This document shows, piece after piece, positions 35,936-47,955 of a DNA stretch of 64,000 nucleotides (position 1 is its first letter; each line of letters starts with the position of its first letter). The notes beneath the pieces are model-generated. The model saw nothing but the letters and a program-made list of their open reading frames with translations. It searched no databases and was not told the origin of the DNA. Made by a program: the position numbers and the translations under genes. The DNA is from Coleophoma eucalyptorum (taxonomy: Eukaryota > Ascomycota > Leotiomycetes > Helotiales > Dermateaceae), in NCBI GenBank assembly GCA_026120035.1, contig JALRME010000006.1, forward strand, positions 558,001 through 622,000, given 5' to 3'.

Positions 35936-36992
35936 AAAAGATATTTATATTTGGCGGCAGCCTTTGACAGCGGATGAAATCTTACTTATTATACAGGATT
36001 ACTCCTTGAAAATATTTGCGCTTCACTGGAGAGCCAGGCTCCAGTCACTGCAGCAGCCTTGGCCACCAATACTAGGCGCAAGTGAGTCAAGCAGGACTAC
36101 AGCTGCAACAGCTTTTGAGCAAGCTGGTCAAAGAACCACAAGGCGACACCGAGAATTGGACAAGCTACACCCTGTCCTGACACCCGCTGACGACTCATAG
36201 GTCGGTTGATATGCAAGAGAACACCACCAACTGTCCTAGCAGGAGTTGAATAATCCACAACACGTCACAAGGACAATTTCTCCTCCAACGAAAAAGTTGG
36301 AGCTATATTGGGCTCACCGAGACTGTTATTACCTAGAGATGACCCGCAGAGGTGCTTGCTGCCTTCGGTCTAGCAGAGCCTCATCTTCGCTACATGGCAG
36401 CTCAGCCTTCTTGGGCCAGCCAGCCACAGCATTGTGGCTTGTTAGGTGATGATCATACTCTTCTGTTCGTGGAACAAACGCCAGGCATGGGTCCAGAACT
36501 CATAATACATACCTCAGTGGCTCTGATCAGCTCGAGCAGAACAAACTTCCTAACGGTTGTTGTCCTGGTCTCGATGTAGTACCGGTCGTATGTCGCGTAG
36601 TCCTCTGCTGCACCATGATTGTAAAATAAAACAACCAAAGAAATTAAGTTAGATAAACATAAGAAAAGAAGGGTGGCTCAAAAGTAAGTGATACTAATTG
36701 AGAGTCATTAATAAGTGTTAATAGCACTTGAGCTTTTGCGAAATACCATTGTTCACGTCGTCCCATGTATTATTCAGGAACTCGCGGAAGCATTCTCGGT
36801 CCGAGAACACTAGTGCATCTGCGCGAAAGTGATGATGCACATTCGAGTGTTTGCCTTAAGAGTCTCTCCACTGTGCAACAAATTCGAAATCCTAGACGCC
36901 CTCCTCCAATGAGTTTGTGAACGAAAATACCCCCTATCACCTCACAGTGGCATTTTCGTCTCCCTCGAACTCCTGCAAGGTTCTAGCCAAGC
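35936..36992. promoter_or_regulatory. Divergent region between BCS1-like and AFG3 genes
   Basis: 1057 bp between outward-facing starts of two mitochondrial AAA proteins. Short frames only. Confidence 0.45.
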
Positions 36993-39696
36993 ATGACCTC
37001 AATATTGCGCCAGTCAAGCACGCTTGCTCGAATATCAAAGGCGTCTTTACAGTCAACAACACGATCAAGCTTCCGGACATCTTACATTTCAAGACCTGCG
37101 GTTTCGAGTTTATATACACATAGAGCACGCAACTATTCCACTCGACCGAAATCGCCGAAGGAACCGCAAGATGACAAACATGACTCGGAGGTAGCAGGGA
37201 AAAAGGGTACTGGAGCATCTGCAAAGAACTCAAAGAGTGCGCCTGCGACAGAAAACCTACATAATGGCTCAGATAATCCTCTACCAGAAGGTAAGACGAG
37301 TGAAGCGCCACTAGCAGATGGCATGACGAAACTGAGCGCCGAGGAGGAGGAAGCTTTGGACCATCTGCTGTCCAAATTGAAGGCGGGTATGCCAAAAGGA
37401 CAGTCCCAGGTCATCGAAAAGTCGTTTGAAAACATAAAAAAGGAAGGGGTACCAAAAGAACTGCGTGATTTGATGGAAGAGATGAAGGGGAAGCCAATGT
37501 CTCTCGTTATGGCTGCTAAACTCACCAGAGTAGCTTCACAAATGGCGAGGAAGAAGGCCGAGCGTGATGCTTCCTCATCCACTGATTTCAGCTCAAACGA
37601 CAACAAGACTGGTTTTGGTGGTTCTCCGCCACCCGGCGGAAAGAAACCAAACCAAAGTGGACCCGATGGGTTCAAGCCTGGAGATATCAAGATCGACGTT
37701 AACACTATCCTACTTTCAGCCTTTGTGTCTTATCTCCTCTATCGTATGGTTGTACCGGGAGAAAACGGCAAGGAGATCACGTATCAGGAATTCCGAAATA
37801 CCTTCTTTGACAAGGGACTTGTCGAGAAATTGACTGTGATTAACGACAGCCGAGTCCGTGTAGACCTCCATCACGAAGCTACTCAATCGATGTACCCTGA
37901 TACGCCTGCGACAAACCCCAACTTTCATTACTACTTTTCAATTGGTTCTGTGGAAGCCTTTGAACGACGACTCGACGAGGCCCAAAACGAGCTCGGAATT
38001 CCTAGTTCTGAACGCATCCCGATCAGTTACGCCAGTGATACATCTTTCTGGGCTCTAGTCCTGAGCTTTGGTCCAACCGTACTCTTTATCGGTGCTATCT
38101 TTTTCCTATCTCGTCGTGCTGGAGGTGGCGGAAGCGCTAGTGGGGTGTTTGGCATGGGCAAGAGTCGAGCTAAGAGATTCAACCACGAGACTGACATCAA
38201 AGTTAAATTCAAGGATGTTGCTGGTATGGATGAGGCAAAGCTAGAGATCATGGAATTTGTGTCATTCTTGAAAACGCCAGAGCAATTCCAGAGGCTTGGA
38301 GCTAAGATTCCACGAGGAGCTATTCTCTCCGGGCCACCTGGTACTGGTAAGACTCTGTTGGCAAAGGCAACTGCTGGCGAGTCACAAGTGCCCTTCTTCA
38401 GCGTCAGTGGCTCCGAGTTCGTGGAGATGTTCGTAGGTGTTGGTGCTTCAAGAGTCCGGGACCTCTTTGCAATGGCAAGAAAAAGCACCCCATGTATTAT
38501 TTTCATCGATGAAATCGACGCCATTGGAAAGTCTCGTGGGAAGTCTGGTTCTTTCAATGGAGGGAACGATGAGCGAGAGGCAACCCTCAATCAAATTCTG
38601 ACAGAGATGGACGGCTTTAATACCACAGAGCAGATTGTCGTCCTTGCTGGTACCAATAGACCCGATGTTCTTGATAAGGCGCTCATGCGTCCAGGACGAT
38701 TCGACAGACACATTGCCATCGACAGACCAACTATGGAGGGCCGGAAGCAAATTTTCATGGTTCACTTGGGCAAGATTGTTACTCACGAAGATCTTGAATA
38801 CTTGACCGGACGTCTCGCAGCACTCACTCCAGGATTTTCGGGAGCAGACATTGCCAACTGTGTCAATGAGGCTGCTTTAATTGGTAGGTTCGCGCTCTTG
38901 GGCTCATTGTTTATACTGACCGAATATAGCTGCCCGAACAAGTGCCGCGTCTGTTACAATGATACATTTTGAACAAGCCATCGAACGAGTGATTGGTGGT
39001 CTGGAAAAGAAGTCTTTGGTTTTGAGTCCCGAGGAGAAGAAGACCGTCGCCTATCATGAAGCCGGCCACGCTATCTGTGGTTGGTACTTCAAATATGCCG
39101 ATCCACTCTTGAAGGTGTCGATCATTCCGCGTGGTCAAGGTGCCTTAGGATATGCCCAATATTTACCCGCTGGAGACACCTATCTCATGAATGTTAATCA
39201 ACTTATGGACCGAATGGCAATGACTCTCGGAGGTCGCGTCTCTGAAGAGCTACATTTCGAGACTGTAACATCAGGTGCCTCTGATGATTTCAACAAGGTG
39301 ACGCGTATGGCAACAGCCATGGTCACCAAATGGGGCATGTCCAAGAAACTTGGCCCTCTCCATTTCGAAGATGATCAAAACAGGCTGACCAAGCCATTTG
39401 CCGAAGCTACTGCACAAACCATCGACTCCGAGGTACGGAGGATTATTGATGAAGCATACAAACAATGCCGAGATCTATTGACAGAGAAAAAGAAGGAGGT
39501 CGGAATTGTCGCAGAGGAGTTGCTGTCAAAGGAGGTACTTAGCCGAGACGACATGGTCAGGTTACTAGGGAAGCGGCCATTTGAGGAGAACAAGGACTTC
39601 ACCAAGTATTTCGGAGGCGGCGAGAAATCGGCACCACCACCATTCCCAACTGAAAATACCGACACCCCTGGCGAAGACCAAGCACCGGCGGTATGA
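36993..39696 (+). CDS. AFG3: AFG3, mitochondrial m-AAA protease subunit
   Basis: Two exons, 36993-38883 and 38930-39696; one 46-nt intron; 885 aa. The Arg/Ser-rich start fits a mitochondrial presequence. Two membrane spans lie at about 236-254 and 350-372, flanking an intermembrane-space domain. The AAA module has Walker A GPPGTGKT at 447-454, [11 protein letters not shown] as Walker B, and an arginine-finger helix. The peptidase site is HEAGH at 673-677. The run [20 protein letters not shown] and the ending of the chain match Afg3/Yta10 rather than i-AAA Yme1. It degrades unassembled inner-membrane proteins and matures MrpL32 in yeast. The region between residues 50 and 200 is charged and variable. 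The BCS1-like gene is divergent. Confidence 0.94.
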
Positions 39697-40763
39697 ACAA
39701 GGGGAGTGTTCGGGAAGAGTGTAAACAATAGGGCAAAATATTACTGTACAGGCATACCACACGGCGTAACTAGTTGGTTGAACTCAGCATTCGTGATTGG
39801 GGGGCTTCCGAAGACTCTCGGATATTTTCATGTGCTCATTATTTAAAGAAGAGCCAAGGGAAGGAAAGATAAAAGAAATACTCATCTCACAACAATTCTT
39901 ATTTCCCCATCTATGACATTTGGTTCTCTTCATTGCCTGCTTTTTGCGTGCACATAATAGCGTCTCCTTGATTTGCGTTCTATTCCTTGAGGAAACCATA
40001 CAATCAGGAAGCGGTTCTAGACCACCATCGTGGACACGAGTCTGTAGATATGACCCAAGATATCTTCATTTTCGTGGCCTTCATTGCGTCCCAGCCCTTG
40101 ACGACAACGCCAGTATCTGTTCTGAGAAACAGTACAAAGTTTCCACCAACGATATTGATGCCAAGACTCTCTACGGAAAGCAGCAGCAGCAAGTATAATT
40201 TCTCTTCAACTGCTGCTGGCCTTCCAAGACAAATAACCTTTCTACAGCCTCTCTTATCGAGTCTCTTCCGGTGTTTAAGAAAATGGGGGGGGGGGTCGAG
40301 GTTTAAGCGAGCCGTCAGAATAGGGGTCCAAGGTCTTCACTACATTATTTATTGTTACTCTTGCACACCAAGGACTATACACATACGTGTCCTCGTTGCA
40401 TAATCTCCAACATCTATAGTATCAAGAGAAAGATTGCATCCCCTCAAAAACTCCATACCAGATCTTCCGTGTTTTCTCCTGGGTATATTACTTTGCACGA
40501 TCTCGAACCTAGTAAGCCTGGCCCAAAGCGAGCATATCGTGACGACATAAGGATGTGCTAGCGCAATGCAATATATTTTCTTTTTCATTCCTCCCCTTCG
40601 GTATTCGTCTCGGTATTGGGTTTCCCTTGGCTAGAAGCTTGTTCGTGAGAGGGGAAAGGTTGTTACATATATATACTGATCCGGGCTTGACTATTTCTTG
40701 CTTTCATGTATATATACTCATATTATAATCCATATTCGACTTAAAATAAATAATTAAGTGACA
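39697..40763. other. Intergenic, no gene seen; contains a G homopolymer
   Basis: 1067 bp after the AFG3 stop. A run of ten G lies near 40285-40294. No credible coding frame. Confidence 0.5.
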
Positions 40764-41790
40764 ATGAGTTCAGTAGCACCAAGTAGAGCCTGGGTAACTC
40801 TCCTGACGCGATCATCTTACATCGCGGGTACCATCCTCCTTGTCCACAGCCTCCGAACAAGATTCCACCTACCCGCTTCTCATCCTCTACACGCCATCCA
40901 ACCTACCGTCCTCTTTCATTAGCACCTTACGGGTGGAGGCAACGCGCAGCGATGCTCTCTAAGCAATCGAACCACCGCACCCGGTCGTGAAAGACGAGAT
41001 GACGTTGATTGCCTCGCGATCCGAGGATACTTGGACGAAGCTGCGCGTCTTTGAATTATACGGACAGGGATGGGAGAGATTGGTTTTCCTAGATGCTGAT
41101 ATGCTTTGTCCAAGGAATATGGATGAATTACTTGACTTGCCTCTGCCTTGTGGCGTCAGGATGGAGGGGAAACCTGGGATGGGGATTTTGGCAAATCACG
41201 CCTTTGTGTGTAATCTGGATTGTGATGATTGGGCACCTTCAGATGGGCGGAAGGAGAATTGTGCGTTTACTCCTTGTATGCACCCTGAGGCCCTGATACA
41301 ACCCCCCGAAAGTGCCGTCGATGGATGACAAAGGAAAAAGAACCCATCAGTTACTAAATAGTGCACTGTTCATCTTCCAACCTGAAGAGTCGGTGTGGAA
41401 GGACATGTTGAATTCATGAAGGATTAGAGAGAACTATTGAAGAAAATACAGTTTCTAGACCAAGATTTCCTGGCAGAGTTTTTCAAGGACCGTTGGCAGA
41501 GTGTGTTGGATGGCAGTATAACGCACTCAAGACTTGGGAGGTACTGGCACGCAGAGACGTGGAGAGACAAGGTGAGAAACTTGCACTACATTGTTGATAC
41601 CCCATGAAATAAAAGGGTTGGAAACGATGGTGTTGCAGAATACCTTGGGAGAGATGGAGCAACGTATCGATGGCGGTGGAGGGAATTCGAGAATTGGGAA
41701 AGACAGAGACGGGCCGATGGAGAAAACGAGATGTTGGAGCTGATGAGCCGACATGTTGCCAAGCCATTGCAACCTGTGCAATCACCCGAA
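40764..41790 (+). pseudogene. Decayed family 8 glycosyltransferase (glycogenin-like)
   Basis: The ATG at 40764 opens a GT8 start (RAWVTLLTRSSYIAGTILLVHSLR). The match then moves to frame 2 near 40870 (YPLLILYTPSNLPSSF), meets a TAA at 40960-40962, and resumes in the same frame through IEPPHPVVKDE, WTKLRVFELY and FLDADMLCPRNMDELLDLPL, where the DxD metal site survives. A frame change at the C run 41302-41307 leads to THQLLNSALFIFQPEE, ended by TGA at 41417. Two more frame changes follow: FLDQDFLAEFFKDRW, WQYNALKTW and RYWHAETWRDKVRNLHYIVD lie in different frames. At least six lesions make an intact product impossible. Living relatives transfer sugar from nucleotide sugars, often with a galactinol synthase- or glycogenin-like fold. 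Confidence 0.88.
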
Positions 41791-42710
41791 CATCTGCATG
41801 GAAACGGGAGGGATAGCCCCATTAAGGGCAGCTTGAGGAGAGATAGTCTCATAGCTGGTTTGGAATCAGCGATCTCTGACTCTCATCCTCCAATGATCAC
41901 TCGACACTTGTCGAGGAGAATACCACTAACTCCTTGCTTCCAATGTTGTTGTAGATACTTCTTCTGCGAGTTGATGAAAGATGCAAACTCTGAAACAATA
42001 CACTTAACAATTGCGACCAACGTGCTCAAGGGATTCATTTTCTTTGGATCTGGTAACAACCATCAAACTGGCGGTGTCCGTCTTGCAACGATACGATAGT
42101 GTTGCCGACCCATTCAACCAATTGATGATCCCCCCCGCCCCTCAGCCGAAGCAGTAATGCATCGCGATATCTCACGTTACACTTCACCACTGTGCCCTGG
42201 TGCTGCTTGTTTTCACATGGTACCGCAGTGGAAAAGTGATGCATCAACTTCTGTCACTCCCACAAGCAGAGTCCCCTCCCCTGGGCCCTTCAAGCCATCC
42301 ATGTTGCAGGTCATATTGCGCCGAGGTGGTCGCAATGAGCCGTCGCTTGCCTCTGATAAACGCTTGCCCTGCTTATCGCATCATCCAAATACAAGGGGAA
42401 AAGGTTCAGGAAAATCCCTCATCTCAACGGTGTGTGTGCATTCATGGATGGAAAGGCACACGAGGGCAAGAATCCAGAACCAATAGGCCAGACAGCAAGG
42501 CACAAAAACGAAAGACCTGCGGTTGTGCAGCCAAACTTGCGGTGGGCCAAGCGAGATGCCATATTTGTTGGTGTTGTGTTTCTCGAATCGCCGGAAGCGG
42601 GGGAGTTTCTTGTTCAGTTTGCCTGGTATGGATGGTGCGGGAGACCGGGAGCTCTAGAGCTGTCATACTATTATTCACTACAAACCGGCTATCAGAATTG
42701 ATAGCTGCTC

Positions 42711-42731
42711 TGGCTGGACTGGCTGGACTGG
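42711..42731. repeat. TGGCTGGAC tandem repeat
   Basis: About 2.3 copies of a nine-base unit in non-coding DNA. Confidence 0.7.
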
Positions 42732-42915
42732 CAAGGCCTCGTGCTCGTCCTTCGGCCAACTAAACTAAGGTTGCAAACACGGGATTACGGTATATGAGGC
42801 CAAGTAATAAGGCATAATCTGACATGACCATATTCAGGGACAGCACAGGACGGTGGCTAGCCCCATCGGGGGCTTGAGCCATTCATCTTCCATTCCTCAC
42901 CGCCATCGACGTGTA

Positions 42916-42937
42916 CAAGCAAGCAAGCAAGCAAGCA
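42916..42937. repeat. CAAG tetranucleotide repeat
   Basis: Just over five perfect copies of CAAG in non-coding DNA. Confidence 0.85.
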
Positions 42938-43989
42938 TGGCACTTCTCCAGTTACTCGGTAACCCCTCACTTTCCGAACCGTAGAACTACCTCGCACAGC
43001 AGCAGCACTGTACGACGGAAGCACTTGCGCGTAGGCTGCGCGGAGCTTGTGCCAGTAGTGGGGGTTCCTCGGATTCCGTACAGAGAGAACTGCTGCAGCT
43101 GGTGCAGCCGGGCAGGGCAGGGCATGTCCGAGGGAGGGGGCAAGCGAGGAATTGCTTATTGATCTGCCCACGGCCAATCTATGTCATCTCGTCTGATGGA
43201 TGTCGTCGTGTGTTGTCGTGTGGAAGAAGACTGGACTTTCCCGTTTTCCGTTCCGGACCGTGGCTATTGCTGACAAACGAGACGTAAGGTATAATTACGG
43301 TTCTGGAGGTATTCTTCTCAATGCGGGCTTATATTTTCAGAGCCGAAATACGAGTCAAAATACGAGTCAAAATAGGTTTATACCAAGGGCCCAGCTCTTG
43401 ATTTCAGAAGCATGAACCAGAGGTTGTGCACGTAGATCGTACGTAGTATGCATGCATTTTACTCACTTGGCGGCACGTGCCAGCAGCAAGGAGCCAAAAT
43501 CAGGAGGGCAGGAGTGATGAGAAGTTGTAACAAAACTGGAGAAGGATGACGTCGAGTCGCTACAGAGGCGATAATTGTCCCACACAGGGCTGAGCTGAAT
43601 CGAGCTGCGCTGGTGTGCTGTTCAGATGAGAAGAGATGAGCTCACTCTGCTGGCAACAGACGTTCCGCTCGGTGGTCCCATACAATTTACGGGCGGTGTT
43701 GCGCAAAACTCTCAAACGCATAAGGATAGTGCAAACATGGCTGGTGCATTTGCCATATTTGTAAGATACAATGCCAAGATCGAGACCAGAAACCGAGGTG
43801 CAACTGGATTGGATCGTTGTCCACTGTGAGGCATGAGGCTACAACGCACAAGGCAGGCGGCCCAACCTCGAGAGCGTGACAGACAGAACTTGCAGGTCTC
43901 GAAGAGGGTCTTAAAGAGAGGGTCTCAAGGAGAGGGTCGGGTTGGAAGCTCGGAAGCAGAGGAAGAGGAGGAGGACCAGGACGAGGAAG

Positions 43990-44036
43990 GGCAAGAGGCA
44001 AGAGCAAGAGCAAGAGTAAGAGCAAGAGCACGAGCA
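43990..44036. repeat. AGAGCA-type hexamer repeat
   Basis: About seven imperfect copies of a GCAAGA hexamer within a purine-rich tract (43870-44120). Confidence 0.75.
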
Positions 44037-44746
44037 ACACGAGGGAAGCCGTTGCGATTCAGGGGAAAAGCTTTGACAGGCCGCCACCAGAGAAGGAAGG
44101 GGGAAGAAAAAGTTCATTTAATGATAATAAGTGTGAAATTTCGAAACGGAGCGCGGTATGCAAATAGCAGGTAAGTAGTCTACGCACTAGCTATGGAGTC
44201 AGGTAAAAATAAAAAAAAAAGGCGCACCATAGCGCGTAAAAGCTGCTTACCTAAGCGGGAAGAGGGTGGCCACCGTCCCTGGTGGTCCTGGATGTGGTAG
44301 TAGCTGGCTGTCTTCCTGCCACTTACCGTCTGGACCGGCGGATGTGGATGGAAATGGACTGCGCAGCGTCAGACGAAGGTTTCCAAAGGATGACAATGTT
44401 CAGCTCGGTCAGCATACTGTAGGCACGCTTCTCCCTCCTTATCATTCCGCGATGCTGTCGCCATCACTTAACCCATGAACTCATCTTCCGATCTTTGCCC
44501 TTCTGTCGTCTGTCACCCCTCTCAGTGCATCTCGTTGGCCCGTCTGCCCGTCTGGTATACCTTACCTCAGCCCGAAAATCCCTCAATACCGTATTAACGT
44601 AATAGCGTAAATCCGTATATGCTTCCCACATACCGGGCTCCTACCTAACCACCTACACACACTGTCAATTTTCCTTCTTTCCTTTCTTTTCCTCCTTCCT
44701 CCGTCGACCTCTTCCGGAGACACAATCATATCTTAACCCTCGTCCC

Positions 44747-44752
44747 TATAAA
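44747..44752 (+). promoter_or_regulatory. TATA-like box of the HAL4-type kinase gene
   Basis: TATAAA 132 bp before the ATG at 44884, followed by a mixed C/T-rich leader. Sequence and spacing only. Confidence 0.45.
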
Positions 44753-44883
44753 TCTCTCTCGAAGGGCATTGCCCTCACCGCTGAGGCGGGTTTTGTTCTT
44801 TCTTTTGCTTCCATCGACGAAACCCTGTACCGAGCCCTCGCAGCATCGCATAGCAACACCGCCGCAGCGAAACATCCCCCATA

Positions 44884-46531
44884 ATGGCCACCGTCAGCGC
44901 ACACAGAGACGGCCTCGCTGTCGAAAAGGCCCAACCGTCTCCTGGCGCGTCACCACTCTCTTCTGCAGTCGGATCTCCAGTTTCTCGACCTACCACCAAC
45001 GGATCGTCCGTCCCCAGCGTCGAAAACCTCAATGGAACCAACGGGCATGCTGCGCCACCTTCTGAGCCACATATCAAACCCGCAGCTGCAGTATTAGCAG
45101 CGGAGAAGCCTTCGATGACCAAGCGATTGACTCGAATGTTCTCTACGAAGGATGCCGCAAGACAGCCGGAGAGTATAACTTCCTCGCCCCAGAGACCTGC
45201 CCGGACTTCTGGTGCATCAACTCCAATTCCACCGGAAGGCGCACCTGCACCAAGACCTCATCCACCGACCCGCACGACTTCATCTTCAGACAAACCACCG
45301 TCCTCGAAAGAAAGAACCACGGCGCCAACCAAGGGAAAACCAGCCGCCCGGGATGCGGCACATCAGAGATACGTCATCATGGCCGACGTGCAGGGTGGAC
45401 ATCAACATCACCTGAAAAGTGCTAGGCGCCAAGAGAAGCTGTCGGATATGTTCCGCAATGTTATTACGGGCAAGGCGAAAAACGCAGACCATGAGGGAGA
45501 GCAGCAGTTGTCTCTAATGTCATCTTGGGTCGATCAACTGAAGCGCGAACGGGAGACACTTGCTTCCGCATCTGATCGAAAAGGAGGACCCAACGCGACT
45601 GCTACACTTGTGGAGAAGTACGGAAAATGTCAAGAGATCGTTGGTCGTGGAGCGTTTGGAATTGTCAGGATCTCACATAAACGACTAGAGGGTGCTGGCG
45701 AACAGCTCTATGCCGTGAAGGAGTTCCGTCGTCGACCGGACGAGAATGAGAAGAAATACAGCAAGCGGCTGACATCCGAATTTTGTATTTCCTCCTCATT
45801 GAGACATCCCAACGTGATCCATACCTTGGACCTGCTCCAAGATTCAAAAGGCGACTTTTGCGAAGTAATGGAGTTTTGTGCTGGTGGAGACTTGTACACT
45901 TTGGTCTTGGCCGCTGGCAAACTCGAAGTTAACGAAGCAGATTGTTACTTCAAGCAAATGATGCGTGGTGTTGAATACATGCACGAAATGGGTGTGGCCC
46001 ACAGAGATTTGAAACCTGAAAATCTCCTTCTTACAACACATGGTGCCCTTAAGATCACGGATTTCGGAAATGGAGAATGCTTTCGAATGGCGTGGGAGAC
46101 CGATGCCCACATGGTAACTGGACTTTGCGGCTCAGCTCCTTACATCGCCCCAGAAGAATACATCGACCCAGAGTTCGATGCCAGAGCTGTAGATGTCTGG
46201 GCTACCGGTGTTATCTACATGGCCATGCGAACCGGCCGCCATTTGTGGCGTGTCGCTAAGAAGGACGAAGATGAGTTTTACGAACGATATTTGGAAGGAC
46301 GTAGGGACGAAGAAGGCTATGCTCCAATTGAATCATTACATCGGGTAAGTCACTCCAGCCTTTCAGATTTGTGAAGCCATACTGACTTTTTAAATTCAGG
46401 CTCGCTGCCGCAATGTGATCTACTCTATTCTGGATCCAAACCCCACAAGACGAATCACAGCTTCCCAAGTACTCAAGTCCGAGTGGGGTCGCGAAATAAA
46501 ACTTTGCAAAGCGGGTGAAGAAGGTCTCTAA
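44884..46531 (+). CDS. HAL4/SAT4-type Ser/Thr protein kinase
   Basis: Two exons, 44884-46344 and 46400-46531; one 55-nt intron in phase 0; 530 aa. The N-terminal 230 residues are Ser/Pro/Thr-rich. The kinase domain begins at KCQEIVGRGAFGIVR, has Lys279 in YAVKEF, HRDLKPEN with Asp375, and DFGNGECFR in place of the commoner DFG-x-A. LCGSAPYIAPEEY and VIYMAMRTGRHLWRVAK are typical of the Npr1/Hal5 group. Yeast Hal4 and Hal5 keep nutrient and potassium (Trk1) transporters at the plasma membrane and so affect salt tolerance. Orthology to Hal4 in particular is inferred from the APEEY and RAVDVWA context. Confidence 0.88.
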
Positions 46532-47955
46532 CACTGAAGCTCCGCTGGAGCAACTCCCTTAACGGAGGAGTTACATCAAGCCAGCGATATAGGAGTGTAT
46601 GAGATGACCTAATTTTCTTCACGACGTTATGACCCGAAATGCAAAGATTATATACAAGAAAGGTTCGAAAATAATCATCGCTTCCAAAGAATTTCTTCAA
46701 AGCGAGAAACTGGGCGGATTTTTGGCAAGGTGTTTAGAAGGCGTTCTTTTTGTTTTTGTTTTTATGTCTGCCGCTTGTGTCTATGGGTTCGGCGAAATCA
46801 GGGAAAGGGCTAGGGAAACTGCTATGAAAACCAATGGAGGAATTGATTGTCTTTTGAGAGCGCGCAGAAGCATATATTTTGCAAGACGGTCGCTTTACAA
46901 CTCTTTACTTCTCTTCTACTTGCATCATCAAATGTGGCAAATTTTGAGCTACTTCTTCATCGTCTTTAAGCAAGCGGGTCCCAGCTTTAGTTCTCAGAGA
47001 TTCATTCAACCTTGTCTTTTTGCCAGTCATGCTGCGGGACGGTATTCACATACCCAGAGGTGGTTTAAGTCCTCTCTTCTTCGAAGTCTTCGGTTCTCGG
47101 TTCTTGGCATACTTTATTTTCACGCAGTAACGGGGTTTAAGGCCTGCGCATGGTCAGTGGTATATGAGTCGGGATGGGGGATGGCGGATGGCACAAAACA
47201 GGGTGGAAGACCTGTCGTGGAGGAGTATAGGAGGGAGGGCGGGTACAAGGTCAATGTTTGTGTTCGTTCTATCCAGACACTGAATAGCCTGCTTATGCAC
47301 TTATTCGTTACACAATGCAAAGAACAGACCTAACACGAAAACCAATCCATTGAAATGCCGCTCTAACCTGTGCATTCTCTGATCTCTTCCTGTGCAATTG
47401 CGTTTCTCTGCGTTTGAGCTCTTCATCATCCTTTACTGTTGTTTTTAGAGGAGGATTTGGTACGTGGTTATAGAGAAGGGATACTACCAGGCAAGGGAAA
47501 AAGACCCGAGCTTGATTAATCTTGCAATGGCTGTCATCCTGATGTTAAGTGCCTTTGTCCTATTTTTGGCATGTGGCATATAGGGTATGCAAGACGAGTT
47601 GAGAACTTGGTTTGCGACTCTGTCTATCTCTGCAACAAGACAAGACGATATTCCGTCTCATGCTGTGACACGGAGTAAAATCAAGTAGTAAGTTTATAGC
47701 AAGCTGTCAATTGCCTAGGAACGAAGATGATGTCTATTCTTTCAGAACTGGTTGTATCTTCTCGAATCAGTCTGTACTTCTAGCACAAGGCAAAAAGGCC
47801 AGGTAGAGAAGCCTCTTAGTTATATAGGCGAAGGGCAGACATGAGTTCACAAAAGCAGAACATTTCGTGGTAACTGCTGTGGCGGGCAATATATGTATTA
47901 TGTACCAAATCCCATATGATACAGACTCTAAGTAAAACAGTTAAGTAAAAAATAC
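46532..47955. other. Convergent intergenic region, no supported gene
   Basis: 1424 bp between stops of the kinase and the GT90 gene. A 234-codon + frame (46629-47333) is open but has no family features, no splice support and unusual composition; it is probably chance within a 3' UTR. Confidence 0.5.

Larger units (their letters stand above)
41791..44883. other. 3.1-kb gene-poor region with simple repeats; HAL4-type kinase promoter
   Basis: No supported gene. It holds several microsatellites (listed separately) and, toward 44640-44880, a C/T-rich stretch consistent with a core promoter and leader. Confidence 0.5.

Noticed and set aside
43833..44174. 113-codon + frame rich in Arg and Glu
   Set aside because: Produced by the AGAGCA-type purine repeat; no other coding evidence.
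46629..47333. 234-codon + strand frame
   Set aside because: It lies in the 3' flank of the HAL4-type kinase gene, has odd composition, no family motif and no splice support. A chance open frame is more likely.
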